Origin: Hydra vulgaris
Lineage: Eukaryota; Cnidaria; Hydrozoa; Anthoathecata; Hydridae
Assembly (NCBI RefSeq): GCF_038396675.1
Contig: NC_088921.1
Span: forward strand, 31,905,001 to 31,969,000
Direction of reading: 5' to 3'
Length of the DNA: 64,000 nt
In this document: positions 48,790 through 61,361 of the stretch, one piece after another
Layout: each line of letters starts with the position of its first letter
Position numbering within the stretch: position 1 is the stretch's first letter
The notes under the pieces: model-generated
What the model was told of the DNA's origin: nothing
The model's input: only the letters and a program-made list of their open reading frames with translations
Database searches by the model: none
Made by a program: the position numbers and the translations under genes

Positions 48790-50075
48790 CTTAACTTCAA
48801 AACTCTTTTTCTTTAATTATTAGATAACTTTTAATTTAATTTTAATAATACTTTTCCTTTTGTGCAGAAAAAAATAAATAGAGCAAGTTTAAAGTATTCT
48901 AATCTTTTATTATATATTATAGATAATGACTGATTTATTTTATGTTCAAAAAACAAGTTACATTTTTTTGGTTTTTAATCAAAAACTTACGCTAAGAACA
49001 TAATTAGTTAAAAAACATAGCTAATTAAATAAACTATATAATGACTAATTAAAGTAAAAATAACCTAACTTGTTTAAAACATAAATAATTAATAAAATAA
49101 CACAATTAAAAGTGTTTTTTGTTTTATGGTTTATTGAATAGGTAAGTAGCTATGATTTAAAAACAATTTAGGCTTAAGCTGTTTATATTTTGAGAATGAT
49201 ACAAAAGCTTATTTATTACAAAATCAACCCTTCTCCAACGCATTAATCTTTCAAAACATCAAAAACGTAAAAATTTCAAGTAAATTCAACATTTCTCTAT
49301 TGCATAACATAATTTATTTATTTTTTTAATATTTTGCTATTCATACTAATAATATAAAAAAAAATTATTATTATTATAAAAAAAAGAAAAAATATATATA
49401 TTTATATAAACAGACAGGGACTCAAAGATGATATGAATGACCAGAGTCACCACAATCTTTTCATAGAGCCTCTATGTGAGCTTTAACAAGTGCAATGAAA
49501 ATAAAGTTATTAAAATAAAATAAAATAATAATAAAAATAAAAAAAAAACTTCGTTAAAAAAATCTTCAAAAAAAACTTCGTAAAAAGAAATAAAAATATT
49601 GATTTTTTAAACTCGTGTTATTAAAAAAAAAACAAGTTTTTTGGAGAGAAAGAATAAGAGACAGTCAAACCGCGTACGTCTTTTAACACCCTCTTCTCTC
49701 ACTTGTACGTATTTTTACATTTTTGGGTAAACCCTTCCCCATACGTACTTTATGGAAGACCTCTAAGCGCTACGAATTTTACCGGCGCTCTCATGCAAGC
49801 TCTTTCTTTTTGCTAAACAATTAGTACTATTTGTTAATAATACTATGTTTCGAATAATACTATTTGTTAAACAAACCGTATCATTCGTTAAACGAATACT
49901 ATTATTCGCTTAACGAATATTACTGTTCGTTAAGTAAATAGTTCTATTTGTTTGCCGGTGCTTAACCACCATTGAGAAAGAATCAAACGTACGTTACAGC
50001 ATATTTCTCTGTCTTTTAGGGTTAGGTTTGTCCCACCAATACTCTTAATTAAAATTCAGGTAAAACTTTACAGAG
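48790..50075. other. Intergenic, with palindromic TTCGTTAA words
   Basis: No gene. From about 49,845 to 49,955 the words attcgttaaacgaata, attcgcttaacgaata and ttcgttaagtaaata repeat about every 22-25 bp; each is near-palindromic. Sequence around 49,650-49,800 is less AT-rich but not coding. Confidence 0.5.
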
Positions 50076-50079
50076 AAAT

Positions 50080-51860
50080 CTTTAGCAGCAAAAAATACCA
50101 GAGCATCCAAACAAATTGCTTCTCAAGTTATTTCCATTAAAGAATTATCCCTGAAGGAACTATTCGACTTGCTGAAGCATCTGGCAGGCCTCCATTTACA
50201 ATTACCACAGTTAAATATTTATGCTTAAAAAATATTTACATATATATTCAAAGAAAATCTTTAAAAAAAGAGACAAGATAGGTTTCGGAAAGTATATTTT
50301 TTAACAAGTTTCTAATCACTTTAAAAACAAGTAATTTAAAAGTTTTAAACAAACTTTCTGAACAAAGTTTAATAAAAAGATAAAATATGTATGTTTTGTT
50401 TTCAGGTCAAACTAGTGCCCGACCACCATCAAGCGCTCCAAAATCAACCTCTCTAGTTCTTGTCAATGTACAATTAAATACGGGACCATTAACCACGGAT
50501 TAAAGAAACTGATCAGAACTATAAACCAAACATCAAGCAGCAAGATGGTAGAGCCAAATTTTAATAAGAATTTTTTAAGAGCAGGTCAACACTTGAGTAA
50601 TTTCTTTATCTGCAGGGACTTAAAAATTACCGACGGAAAAGGAGATTCTGGTACAGCTCGGGATGTTGCTCACTGCAATAGTTTATCATGTTTTGTGAAT
50701 CAGGTTATTGAATCTCGCAAAATTTCTGGTGGATATTTTGTAAAGCTCAAAATTTACGGTGGTAAAGGTTTTCTCAAGTTTTGTTTAATAATTGTTAATA
50801 CTGCGTTAAGGGTTGATACCAGCTTACTGCCTCAAAAACAACCTCTCATTCAAAGGACTGGCAAAGACACTGGAATTAAGAGACCAATTCTTGTTGCGGT
50901 ATCAGAAGATTTGCCAGAAACTTACTCCAACATTGAACAAATTTGATCACTCATTAATGAAAATGGAGTTAAACTAATTTTGGCTTGAGATATGAAAGTT
51001 ACAAATATTATTTGTGGTCTTCAAATCCATTCAGGTATGCACCCTTATATGCATACCTAAATGGTGTAACGTCAAATCCAAGTGTCTTGCCAAATCTGGA
51101 AACTTGCAAGCACTGGGCTCAACCAACTCTGGCATCGAGTCTTTCACCAATCTGGCGGGGTTCGTGGTTGTGCAAAGTTGTTTGCAATGTCATTCAAAAG
51201 CCAATCGTTAGTGGGCCTGACAATGTTCTGATTTTGGAAATAATCCCACCAATGGAACATAATCCCACCATCTTTTTAAGATACTTAAAACTGCTTTGAT
51301 AGAAGCTGTTAAGTGGCCAACTTCCCCCCGCATTTAACTGAGCCCGTATCATGGGGGCTAGCTTGAGGGAAATGAATGAAGGATGCTCCTTAAAAATGGA
51401 TGTGCTCCAACAACTTGCTGATACAAACTCGGTTCTAAACATTTTTCACATAGTTAAAGCATTCAAAAGTTTCAATTTATTTGTTAAAGCTTATTACATG
51501 AGGTGGTACCATTATGAAAACAAACAAAAAATTTTCTGTAGTATTCTTTGTGTAAAAAAGCTTTGCATTTATCTTTGAGCCGGATTTTCCTGAAATAATT
51601 GAAAATTTCAAAAGGTTGCTAAATGAAAACTGGTGCAAGTGTAACACCCAAAATTCTCATCGTCTTCTTTCACATCAAAGATTTCAGCAGTCGCAAAAGA
51701 TCATCCATGGGGCCCTATAGTGAACAAACTGTCAAACTGCTCATCAAGACTATAAACATTGGTCAAGGTATAAACGAAAAAATAATCATGCAGAGTACAA
51801 AAAAAGATTGTTACGCTGCATGATTAATCTGAACAGTAAGCATCTTTAAAGAACTTCTAC
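50080..51860 (+). pseudogene. Relic of an unnamed, widespread TE-like protein family
   Basis: The frames in order contain NFFICRDLKITDGKGDSGTA then VAHCNSLSCFVNQVIE and GGKGFLKFCLIIV (50545-50946); MKVTNIICGLQIHSGMHPYI (about 50990-51060); PIVSGPDNVLILEIIPPMEH (51190-51260); AFKSFNLFVKAYY; and VTPKILIVFFHIKDF then MGPYSEQTVKL (51640-51740). I recall this order (FxxCxxLxITDGKGD ... KLANIICGLQxHSxxHPCxWC ... LGLYSEQASESVH) from many unnamed invertebrate proteins that are probably transposon-encoded; I cannot name a Pfam domain. Frameshifts and stops show decay. Confidence 0.5.
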
Positions 51861-51869
51861 CATTGTTCG

Positions 51870-52615
51870 ATTTATCAGATTAGGCAGCAGAAAATCATAG
51901 CTTACGGTTTATAATGAACATATAACCATTTTAATCCTTAGCTGTTAGTATTTATGAGTATTAATGTTGCATGTAAAAGTATTGAAGAGTATTTTAGTCG
52001 CAAGTAATGAACACTAATTCACAATAAAAAATTTTTTATACAAATTAAGTTGTAAAAGAACAAAATTGAACACCATTTATTGAATTATTAATGAGACTAA
52101 AATGAAACTTAAGTGCAATACATTCTTAATTAGTACCGAAATAAACTTGGTACGAGTACCAATGTTTATGGTATTTACGAAATGGGAATCGTCACCATTT
52201 TCTAGAGTCTGTATTCAATTTCAATTTGTCTCTACGTATAAGAGTTGATTGATTGATTAGTATATCCTATCATTTGAGAATAGCTGAGCAGTTATTTGTC
52301 CTCAACTTTAGGAAAAATAATTAGCACACGTGATGTGTCATAGAGAATCACAAAGTTTAAAATTAATTTAAAAAAAAGATATTTTACATTTTTGAATTAT
52401 CTTAGAAATGCATTCAAACTTCAGAACAATGGATTTTTTTTGCTGACAAGTATTACCAAAGCTGTTTATGACTATTATGTAATAATAAAGAACAGTAACT
52501 TTCTTACGCTATTAATAAATTATGTATTTATTATTATACAGACTACAATTAAAATAATTTCTTAACGTTATAATTATTCGAAAATGGAAAATAATATAAA
52601 AGAACGAACATTTTT
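51870..52615. other. Intergenic; nothing recognised
   Basis: No coding frame or repeat ends seen in this AT-rich stretch. Confidence 0.4.
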
Positions 52616-52624
52616 TCTACCATA

Positions 52625-52721
52625 AATTTTATTGAAATTTTTCTTTTTCTTTTCTTTCCATAAAATTTTTCCAATGTTTTATGGAAAGAAAAGAAAAAGA
52701 ATGATTTCAATAAAATTTGAA
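52625..52721. repeat. Hairpin repeat
   Basis: Arms of about 42 bp, for example cttttcttttctttccataa and its complement, with a short loop (52625-52721). Possibly a small MITE. Confidence 0.7.
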
Positions 52722-52748
52722 CATTGGTTATATAACGTGTATTTAGGT

Positions 52749-52810
52749 TTATAAATATTGTTAAATGTATTATATTTTTTTAAATATAATACATTTAACA
52801 ATATTTATAA
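52749..52810. repeat. Hairpin with TTTATAAATATTG arms
   Basis: Perfect arms of about 29 bp (ttataaatattgttaaatgt and so on) around a T-run loop. Confidence 0.85.
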
Positions 52811-52957
52811 AAATATATATATAATATATATTTTTTTGCATTTTTCTCAGTCGATTTAGTTGTTATTGCTTTTTCTATATCTTTCTTTCTACTTTTTTTA
52901 AATTAATATATGTAACGTATAATATAGGGTTTAATATTGTATGTAGTAGTGTATATA

Positions 52958-52959
<2 letters not shown>

Positions 52960-53040
<81 letters not shown>
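52960..53040. repeat. (TA)n microsatellite
   Basis: TA run preceded by a few TG units. Confidence 0.95.
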
Positions 53041-53042
<2 letters not shown>

Positions 53043-53369
53043 TTTAAGTTTGCCTTTATTTTTATATAATAAATATAATAAATTAAATTTAATATTGCCT
53101 TATCTTTTTTATATTTGCCTACGTAAATATTTTTCTCGCACTCTATCCTTCTGAACTTATGTCACAATTTGCGTTTAGAGAGACACCGAACCCAATTTTG
53201 TACATTATAATTAAACTTTTAATTTTTAACTTTATAGTTAAATAAATGGACAAAAAAACAACAAAAAAAAACTAGAATTAAACTTAGTTACTATATTTAA
53301 ACTAAAAATATTTCTATTATATAAGAAAAGAATGTTTAAATGACGAGTAAAATGCAATCAATTTTTGCT

Positions 53370-53735
53370 CCAAACTTGAGAGCAACAAGTTGATATAGTA
53401 TTTTTACTATTCTCAACTATGCTTATATTCATCGATAAATTTTAAATTTTATACAATAATCTCTCAGTGCTCAAAAAATTATGACCTTAAAAATTTGAAA
53501 CCCTCTCAAATTGAAAGGGGTTCAAACTTTATTTGGTCATAATTTTTGAACATTAAGAGATTATTGTATGAAATATATAAATAAAATTTATCAATGAATA
53601 TAAATTTAGTGAGAATAGTAAAAAAAATATATTTTATCGAAGTTATATATAAATATATGATTGCAATTTTTTGCAATGCATCTTTATTTTACATAAGTGT
53701 AAACTTATGAATATTTGGAGTTTGCACCATGTTTT
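53370..53735. repeat. Foldback MITE related to the 43.4-kb hAT MITE
   Basis: Shares with 43390-44008 the inner arms tactattctcaactatgctt, atctctca and caaattgaaagg, and the centre. It lacks the CAGGGGCGGAT termini and a visible target duplication, so it is a truncated or end-decayed family member. Confidence 0.75.
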
Positions 53736-53930
53736 GTAATTAGATCAAACATCAAAAAATGCTGTACAACATTCTGTAGATTTTAAAATGAATAATGCAT
53801 CATTTTTACACGTAATACTAATTTGAAGAACCGATGTGATATTTTTACTGAATGTTTTAACTTATTAGATATCAATGCTTACATTACTAAAGATGTATCG
53901 ATGATTACATCACTTAAGGTATATCGATCA

Positions 53931-54370
53931 TTTTTTTTTTTTTTTTTCTTTTTTTTTTTCGTAAGTTTTTGTTTACATTTGACTTAATATATATAAATTA
54001 CATATTTTTTTCAAATACAAACAAGGCTTCTAAAAGAAGATCAAATGATCTTATCGTCAGAAGCCTTTTACAAAACAGAGTACATAAAGTATTATAAAAA
54101 CGCCTTTTTACAATAAGAGAACGTAAAAAATTAACATAAAAATATTAAAGCAGTACTTAGATAAATAGAAACAAATTTCAACAAGTATAAAACAAAGATT
54201 GAACATACATTTCAAAATTATTATATATCATAAGACAAATTAAAAATATTCTAAGATATTTTCAATAGAGAGAATGAGATCTTTTAATTTAATTTTAAAA
54301 ACAGAATAAGTTAGGGGTAAGCCGAAGATAGGCAAAATAATTTTGTTGATCATTGCATTACTTAGGGTGG
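53931..54370 (-). pseudogene. LINE 3' end with poly-A
   Basis: Minus-strand reading gives NKIILPIFGLPLTYSVFKIK near 54,280-54,350, which resembles the end of LINE ORF2. A 3' UTR with a stem-loop follows (gataagatcatttgatcttc, 54,030-54,065, comparable with gacaagatccttgtgatctt at 15,075), then a poly-A tract (T-run at 53931-53960). A 5'-truncated insertion. Confidence 0.55.
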
Positions 54371-54714
54371 AAAAAAGCATGCGATATATTTTTTGTAATT
54401 ATGAAAAAAATACAATGAATGATATTGCAAAGAAATAGGAGATAATAAAATTTAGATTATTGGTATCAATGTATGTCGATACTGAAAGAGATGGTTTCGT
54501 ATTTTGTAGTACTGCATAAATACTTATGTTGATAACATCGATATCGATACGACACCACACGGCATCGATTATAAAAAGAATTTTATGGTATTATATGGTC
54601 GTATCGTACTATAGTTTTGTTTAATATTGTTAATAAAAAAATGAAATGTATTTTGTGAATTAATGGACAAAATTTGTTTGAAACAAATACGATTATTTTA
54701 AAAGTTTATTTACA

Positions 54715-54972
54715 GGGTTATGCGGAAATATAAATTGAGTTATGCTTAAATATAAATTAATTTACAGAGAAATATAAATTAATTTAATGCGGATATATAA
54801 TTTAAAAAATGCGGGAATATAAATTAAATCAAGAAAATCAAAATAAGAAAATATTAAATTAAAAAACCCCCCTGCAAGTTATTAAATAAACTCATTCCTT
54901 GAGTTTTTCTTCATAATTCTTATTTTAATTTATATTTTCGCACAATTGAAGTTATATTTCCGAGTAACCCTA
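54715..54972. repeat. Probable MITE with GGGTTATGCGGAAATATAA ends
   Basis: The left end GGGTTATGCGGAAATATAA (54718) and the reverse complement of the right end (GGGTTACTCGGAAATATAA) match at 17 of 19 bases. Internal words gcggaaatataaatt repeat several times. The end resembles the GGGTGATGCGGAA sequence beside the DD36E relic at the left edge. Confidence 0.55.
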
Positions 54973-54974
54973 AC

Positions 54975-56450
54975 TCAAGTTACTTTTTGGAGGTTTTTAA
55001 TAAGATGTCGTCGATACCAGACATTGAAAATCGTGAAAATATCTGCTTCGGCAACCGTCGAACGAATGGGCGTGTACCCGTTAAAAAAAAACAATATTTT
55101 TTATAAAACTTGTACGTATAAACAGTCAATGAAAACTTTTTATTCAATGATGTCATTTATTTAGTTGTTGTTTTTTTTTCACTTAGATCTAAATTTTTAA
55201 ATATGTTTACTTCCAGTTATTTTTTGTAAAGCAAAAATAACGTCAACGAGTTTTTACAAAACATTTATTTGTTACAAATTGATGAACGCCGTTTTTGCAA
55301 TACATTTTAGTTTATATTTTTTACGCGCATGTATACATTTTAGTTTGTTTTTAATTTTTACGCGCACTTAAAATGAGTTAAAATTAAACTTAAAATTAAA
55401 CCGAACAAAATGTGAATACCTTTATAAGAAGAAACTGAAAACATTTTAAATATAACTTGCTCAACTAAAACTTAAATTTTTTTGAACTATTTTTAAATGT
55501 TTTTTGAATTATGTTTTCCATCTTCTAGGTTTTGAAGTAGTTTTGTCCGAGAAGCAAACTAATAAACGAGTTAGAGGAGTTTTTATTTACGTAAAGGGAA
55601 ATGTACACGAACATGGGGAATAATAAGTGGGTTTCTGAATCAGAAACTAAAATAACTGATAAAGAAATTTTAACTTTTAACATTTTTAACATGATCTCTA
55701 CGATCTTTTTTTACACACCAAGTTAATATTGTTAAATTGTTATATTACAATTAATGATTTTAAATTTTATTTCTTTTATTTTGAAAAAAATTAAAGAAAT
55801 GAATTTTAAATTTATCAAATGACGGATAACCATCATTTGATAATACTACCCGGGCAGTAAGCAATGGGCGGGTGCCCGGCTATAGCCTTTAATATAGCCG
55901 ATACCTTCGATACCAGTACCGCGAGATATCGATAATGTAAGGTATAGTATTTATATCAAACGATAACTGAGACTCAATACCGGTTATCTGATGCATAATT
56001 GATAAAACGCATTATTACAGCATTTATACAGTGATGCACTAAAACATCAGATGAGGCGCATTGATTAAAATGCTGACCGATCAAAACTTCCAAAGTTTGG
56101 TACATGTTCTGGCCATCGACATTTGTGAGGAAGGTCGCAAAAAGCTACTTTGTAAAATGTTATTCCACAGTCCTTTTGAAGTACCTTAAAAAATATTATT
56201 ACAATTAAACATATTTATTACTGCAAAAAAAAAAATGTATTTTGAACTTTATTTAGCACAATCAAGAAAAACGCTTTTTTTTATATGCTTTTATATATAA
56301 CTGTAAGCAGAGTTTATATATAACGGTAAGCAAAGTGTAACATATATAACTGAAAGTGAACACTTTGCTTACAATTAAAAACGTTAACAGAAAACAAATC
56401 AATTAAACTAATAATTAGCTAAACAATTAGTAAAATTAATTAAATTAATT
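54975..56450. other. Intergenic; CGATATCGAT words
   Basis: No gene recognised. Short palindromic words (cgatatcgat near 54,540; agatatcgataatg near 55,925) and a CCGGGCAGTAAGC/GTGCCCGG pair near 55,850-55,890 suggest buried repeat ends. A 72-codon frame at 54946 has no identifiable domain. Confidence 0.4.
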
Positions 56451-56454
56451 GAGT

Positions 56455-56686
56455 AATTGAGTAATTAAATTAATTGAGTAAATTACGTAACGCGGAATTA
56501 AACTTTTAGACAAAAGATAAAGAATTATAAGTTTTCCCTCGCAGAGTCTTAAATTAAATCTATATAATATTACAACCTAGCAAGTCCAGAAAAAACCACC
56601 GCGCAAAAGAGCAAAACGATCTTCTACTTATATATATTTTTTAAATTATGCGTTGCGTAATTTATGGGCGATCCCTTATTCATATA
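56455..56686 (-). repeat. Repeat with AAGGGATCGYCCATAAAT end, copy 1
   Basis: The right edge, in reverse complement, starts AAGGGATCGCCCATAAATTA then CGCAACGCATAA. Its interior (gcaagtcc, tctatataatatta, gactctgc words in complement) matches 57131-57260 in inverted orientation. Its far end is unclear. Confidence 0.6.
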
Positions 56687-56776
56687 CACTTTGAATACTT
56701 TAAAAAATGTTACTAATGGAAAATTAATTACGTCACAATATAACGCATTATTCATGTACACTTAATAATTTATTAT

Positions 56777-56887
<111 letters not shown>

Positions 56888-57130
56888 TAAGTAACAACTA
56901 AATGCATTGTTTTTATTGCATCAATCAGAATCAATTGCAATCAGAAAAGGTACGAAAATATATAAAAAATAACAAAATAGAATAAATTAATATATATACC
57001 ATTTAAATAAAAGTAAAAATCATAGTAATATATTTCATAGTAAAATTTAATTATCACCATAATGTTCTAGCTAATAAGAAAGTTGCTGAAAATAGTAAAA
57101 AAAAAGTAATATACAAAAATCCCAGACAAA

Positions 57131-57260
57131 GGAATAAGGGATCGTCCATAAATAACGCAACGCAAAATTTTTAAAAATTTTCGCTGGACTAGCAAGGTTA
57201 TTATTTTGTATAGATTTAATTAAAGACTCTGAATTTTACCACATAAGATTTTACATTCTT
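57131..57260 (+). repeat. Repeat with AAGGGATCGYCCATAAAT end, copy 2
   Basis: Starts AAGGGATCGTCCATAAATAA then CGCAACGC and matches copy 1 inverted. Together the two copies form divergent ends about 450 bp apart. Confidence 0.6.
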
Positions 57261-57378
57261 AAAAAAACAACTAAGAATTTTATTTGTTTTTAAAACCTTA
57301 TTTTAAAACTATGAATATCTTATTTTACAAGAAAAAACCTTTATTTTTTTTACTATTCTTAAACTTTTATTCGATTTA

Positions 57379-57585
57379 CATGCGCCTGATAATTGAATTA
57401 ACATGCGCATGATAATTGAATTAACATGCGCATGATAATTGAATTAACATGCGCCTGATAATTGAATTAACATGCGCATGATAATTGAATTAACATGCGC
57501 CTGATAATTGAATTAACATGCGCATGATAATTGAATTAACATGCGCATGATAATTGAATTAACATGCGCATGATAATTGAATTAA
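57379..57585 (+). repeat. 23-bp tandem repeat, nine copies
   Basis: Nine uninterrupted 23-bp units, catgcgc(a/c)tgataattga plus attaa. The variable base runs c,a,a,c,a,c,a,a,a through the array, so units were probably copied in blocks. Otherwise the units are identical, suggesting recent amplification. Confidence 0.97.
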
Positions 57586-57599
57586 GGAAAACGTTAATA

Positions 57600-58745
57600 A
57601 TATTTTTACGAATATTTCTCTAAATTGTTATAATATAAATACCGCTCTTAGATCAAATGGTGAAAACACAAGTTGATTTCTGACAACAAAATATACAAGA
57701 GATTCAAGCAACATTGAGAAAGTGATCAATACATTAAATAACATTAAAACAAACCAAAATGCCAAGTTGTAATCATTCTAACAAAAAACTGACAATATAG
57801 CATTGTTGATAATGCTGTCAACTTAAAAAACACTATTTAAAATGCAAATTTGTAAACTTAGTACCATAAGATCTGATTTCTTCGCTACTTAAATAATTTA
57901 GAAACAACAAACAAGTTTTTGATGCTACCAATATAATAAGTATTTTCAAGTTTCTGGCATAATTAAATCATCTATATTATTAAATACTGATGTAATGGAT
58001 TTTAATGGTGGTCAAGAAAAGATATCTACAGTTTGTAGACAAGATTGCATAAGATTGCAAAAGTATTTCATCTAGCTAAAAACTAAACTGTCTCACTTTT
58101 AATTTTTTTAAATCAGAATTATTATAATGGCATATAACTTATGCATATACTTAAACTCTTTCCTGAAAAAAAAAATACAAATTCATTAAGTTAGATTTGA
58201 AAAAAAATCTTTTCACTACTTTATTTAAAAGTAAGCTAAGGCACTTTCAAGTTACCTTACAAATATATTTCAAAAGTGTATCAACCTGGGATTTAAAATA
58301 ATATTTATATTTTTAAATGTTAAAATTTATAACTGAGTCATTGTGTCAATTTAAAGTTAAAACTTCAAAAGTCTAAACGTTAAATTTTAACAATATTTGA
58401 TAATGAGTTAATTTTAATGATTTCAAAACAGTGAATTTTAAGTTTTTCTTAGATCAAAATGTTAAGAACTAATATATAATCTAAAAATTTTATATTACAT
58501 ACTTTCTTAGGTTTAGACAGGTTGTTGCCAGTAAAACTATCATAACAACTGAAAGTAATAACTAAAGAACTACTAATTATTTTGCTATTTAAATAAAAAT
58601 AAAATTAGTAAAAATCCATTTGTTTAATCAAAAAAAAAGACCCACCAAAAAGACCTGCAAAAAGTTAAAAAATTAATAATCAGCAAAAAAAGCCTTTAAA
58701 GTTTAAAAAGTAAAACTTTGTAAGTCTCTTCAAAATGTTTTTACT
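57600..58745. other. Intergenic; nothing recognised
   Basis: AT-rich with no coding frame or clear repeat structure. Confidence 0.4.
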
Positions 58746-58748
58746 CTT

Positions 58749-59016
58749 TAAGGGTTCATTCATAAATCACACATTGCTAAATTAACTGAAAAAAATAGAA
58801 ATAAAAGAAGTAAAAATAGAAAAAAAAGGACATCAATATCAATATCAATCAGACATCAATAGCTCTTTTGCACAGTGATTTTTATTGAAATTAAAGTGCT
58901 ATTATATTTTTTGCTTTGATTAAAGTCTCTATAAAGGAAAACTTTATATTTTGTGATCTTTTTTAACTTGCTTATTAATTGAATTTAACAATGCATAACT
59001 TATGGACAATCCCTTA
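58749..59016. repeat. MITE of the AAGGG-CATAAAT family, 268 bp
   Basis: The left end AAGGGTTCATTCATAAATCA and, in reverse complement, the right end AAGGGATTGTCCATAAGTTA are inverted repeats, followed on both sides by ca(t/c)attg words. Same end family as the copies near 56.7 and 57.1 kb. Confidence 0.6.
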
Positions 59017-59019
59017 ACT

Positions 59020-60525
59020 GTTTATTTAATATTCATCATAATTCCACAATATTTAACCCTATAGGTTATTGTAGTGCACAGTGTTTTTGAATGGAATACC
59101 ATGTCATCTAAATGTCTGTATAATTTCTAAAGATACATAATTTACTTAAGTACACTATAAAATTTCTTAAAAACATAGTTTATATAGTATATATAAAGGT
59201 GGTAATAATTTTTTATTACACTGTGGTATGATGCAGTAGTGTCAAAGAACTCTCTTCATAAGCAAGAAATATAGAGTTTAAAAAGCATCATATCTTTATT
59301 TTTGTTTGTGTAACCTAATTATAAAACATGTCTAAATTAATATTTAAATGTCATTATTGATATTGTTATATAAAAAATTATACAAAAGTATTATATAAAA
59401 ACAATTAATCCCCAGTAAACTTTCAAGTATTTTAAAGGTAACTAATTTAAAATAGAAGAAAACTTGCATATAAATCAGTACTAGCACATTTATAAATAAA
59501 ACATGATAAATGTTCATGTATAACTTTATTATAGTTTAACTGCATACACGTGCACATAAAGTGCACATAAAGTGCTTTCTTATATTTACATTATAAGTTT
59601 CATTATTTTTGCTATACATTTGCAGCCCTTGGAATTAGGGACTACTGTATCTCTTTGTTTCTAAACCTTTGTGTCTAACTTATTTTGTCAACCTGATACC
59701 AACATCTAATAGTTTATGGTCTTGCTGAATTCAGAATTTGAACAATTGAGGCCTTTACCAGCCTTATTTTTTCTAACTCTGAGGGCTGCATTTGTTATAT
59801 TGAATATGCTTATCAAAAAAATTACTAATATTATAATGAAAAGATAGCTTATTTGTTAATGTTTGATCATTCTTAAGTTATTGTTTTATTTGACATTTGT
59901 TCAGGCTAACAAACCATATTTTTACCACATTTTTACCACAAGTCATATCAATTAAATAATAATAGAGCAAAACAAACTAAGAGCAGGTTCATTCTGACAA
60001 CGAGACAATTTATACCCAGAACCTATTGATTTAGGGACCACCTTAAATACTTGCTAAATATTAAAAAAGTCTATACAACCATATTTACAATGTTATTGTA
60101 TAGATAATGTTTATATTTTAGAACTTGACGATTTAATTTGGCCCTTGGGCCCCGAGCCAGCTTGGAATGGCCCAGTATGAAAGTATTTATGAAAATCACA
60201 AGCATAAAGTAAACAAAATAATTAATGAAATATATAACTGAAAGTTTAATTAAGTATTAATATTGCTAACACGCTATGAATTAGATAAAACCTTGAGAGA
60301 GTAAACAAAAAAGAATTTTAGTTGTTGTTAGTAACTTTAGTAACATGCTATTGTTATTAAATGAACAAACAAAGATTCAAAATTCAAAAAATTAAAATTA
60401 AATATTAAATTAAAAGTATTAATTGACTGAATCGATGTTTAGTCGATTAGTTGGATATTCATAGTCGATTAAATCAATTACTAAATTTTTCAAAGTCGAC
60501 TAATTTTGACTTTCCACTAGTAGAC
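59020..60525. other. Intergenic; nothing firmly recognised
   Basis: No coding frame. A locally GC-rich word cluster (ggcccttgggccccgagcc) is near 60,140 and agtcgatta words repeat near 60,440-60,500. Confidence 0.4.
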
Positions 60526-60529
60526 TTTT

Positions 60530-61355
60530 AGTAGACGTAAAAATATTTTATGGTGTATTCAAAGGTTTTATCCAGTGCTGGCTGGTGGCGTGTGCGAAGT
60601 GTGCAAAGCACACAGGCGGCAAATTTTAACATCAACAGTAAATGAAAAATTGCCAAAAAAATACGTTGCACTGATAAAATTTTATCATTATTAAGGGTGG
60701 CATTTTTTTTTTTTGCACACACTAAGAAATGCTCACAAACCGGCTCTAGTTTTATCCAAAGAGCTTTTGCATTGTGCAGCAAAGAACATATAAATCATGA
60801 ATTAGAGTTTATTACGGATATGTTTATAGAAAATGGTCATAATAAAAATAAAAAACAATATGCAAAATAAAACAACAACAATAACATCAATAAAATAGAA
60901 TTTTATTATATTTCTCTACCATGGATACCAAAAATAAATATTCAATTTAAAAAAAATATAAAAAAATGCTGGGTATACTCTTGTTTTTAAATCTCCAAAA
61001 CACCTTCAGCAATTAATAACTCAAAAAAACATGCCTCGATTTCCCAACAACTCTTATCCTGGAGTCTACAAACAGGAGTGGTTCATGCAAAAAATTTAAT
61101 ATAGTTGAAATAAAGCATGTTAAGTTTCAACATGCATTTACCAAGATCAAAAACATAATTTTGAGGGAAAATGGAAAAATTCAGCAGTGGTGGGGCATTC
61201 CAGAAATGGTATCTTTGCTGGAATAAAAATAACACAATTAAAATAGAGGCAGATTACTTAAAGAAAAAAGTGAGAGAGTGTTTGGGTATACAATATCACT
61301 CCAAATGAAGGTGGTTTAAATGAAGATGATGGTGATTACGTTACATCATTGTACT
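60530..61355 (+). pseudogene. Penelope-like RT/GIY-YIG fragment
   Basis: Plus-strand blocks: YFMVYSKVLS, then (after the hAT MITE) KRAFALCSKEHINHELEF and ITDMFIENGHNKNKK, the end of RT (60760-60830); YISLPWIPKINIQF (60905-60945); MPRFPNNSYPGVYK (61032-61075, GIY strand of the nuclease); GKWKNSAVVGHSRNGIFAG (61170-61225); and PNEGGLNEDDGDYVTSLY (61300-61352). The order matches Penelope-like elements. Frames are broken by several stops. The copy differs from the one at 33-35 kb and looks like a separate lineage. Its end is cut by GC-rich repeat sequence starting at 61,362. Confidence 0.75.
60573..60748. mobile_element. hAT-type MITE, 176 bp, with 8-bp target duplication
   Basis: Ends CAGTGCTGGCTGG and, in reverse complement, TAGAGCCGGTTTG. 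A perfect 8-bp duplication GTTTTATC lies at 60565-60572 and 60749-60756. It splits the RT codons of the Penelope fragment; removing it with one target copy rejoins the reading frame's sense. Younger than the Penelope copy. Confidence 0.85.
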
Positions 61356-61361
61356 TATTCA

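Noticed and set aside
49990-50030. Telomere-like TTAGGG word
   Set aside because: A single TTTTAGGGTTAGG word, not an array.
54946-55164. 72-codon ORF with ISASATVERMG resembling a hAT dimerisation motif
   Set aside because: The match is a few residues only and lacks the flanking conserved positions.
57379-57585. CRISPR array
   Set aside because: Units are contiguous 23-bp tandem repeats with no spacers, and the genome is eukaryotic.
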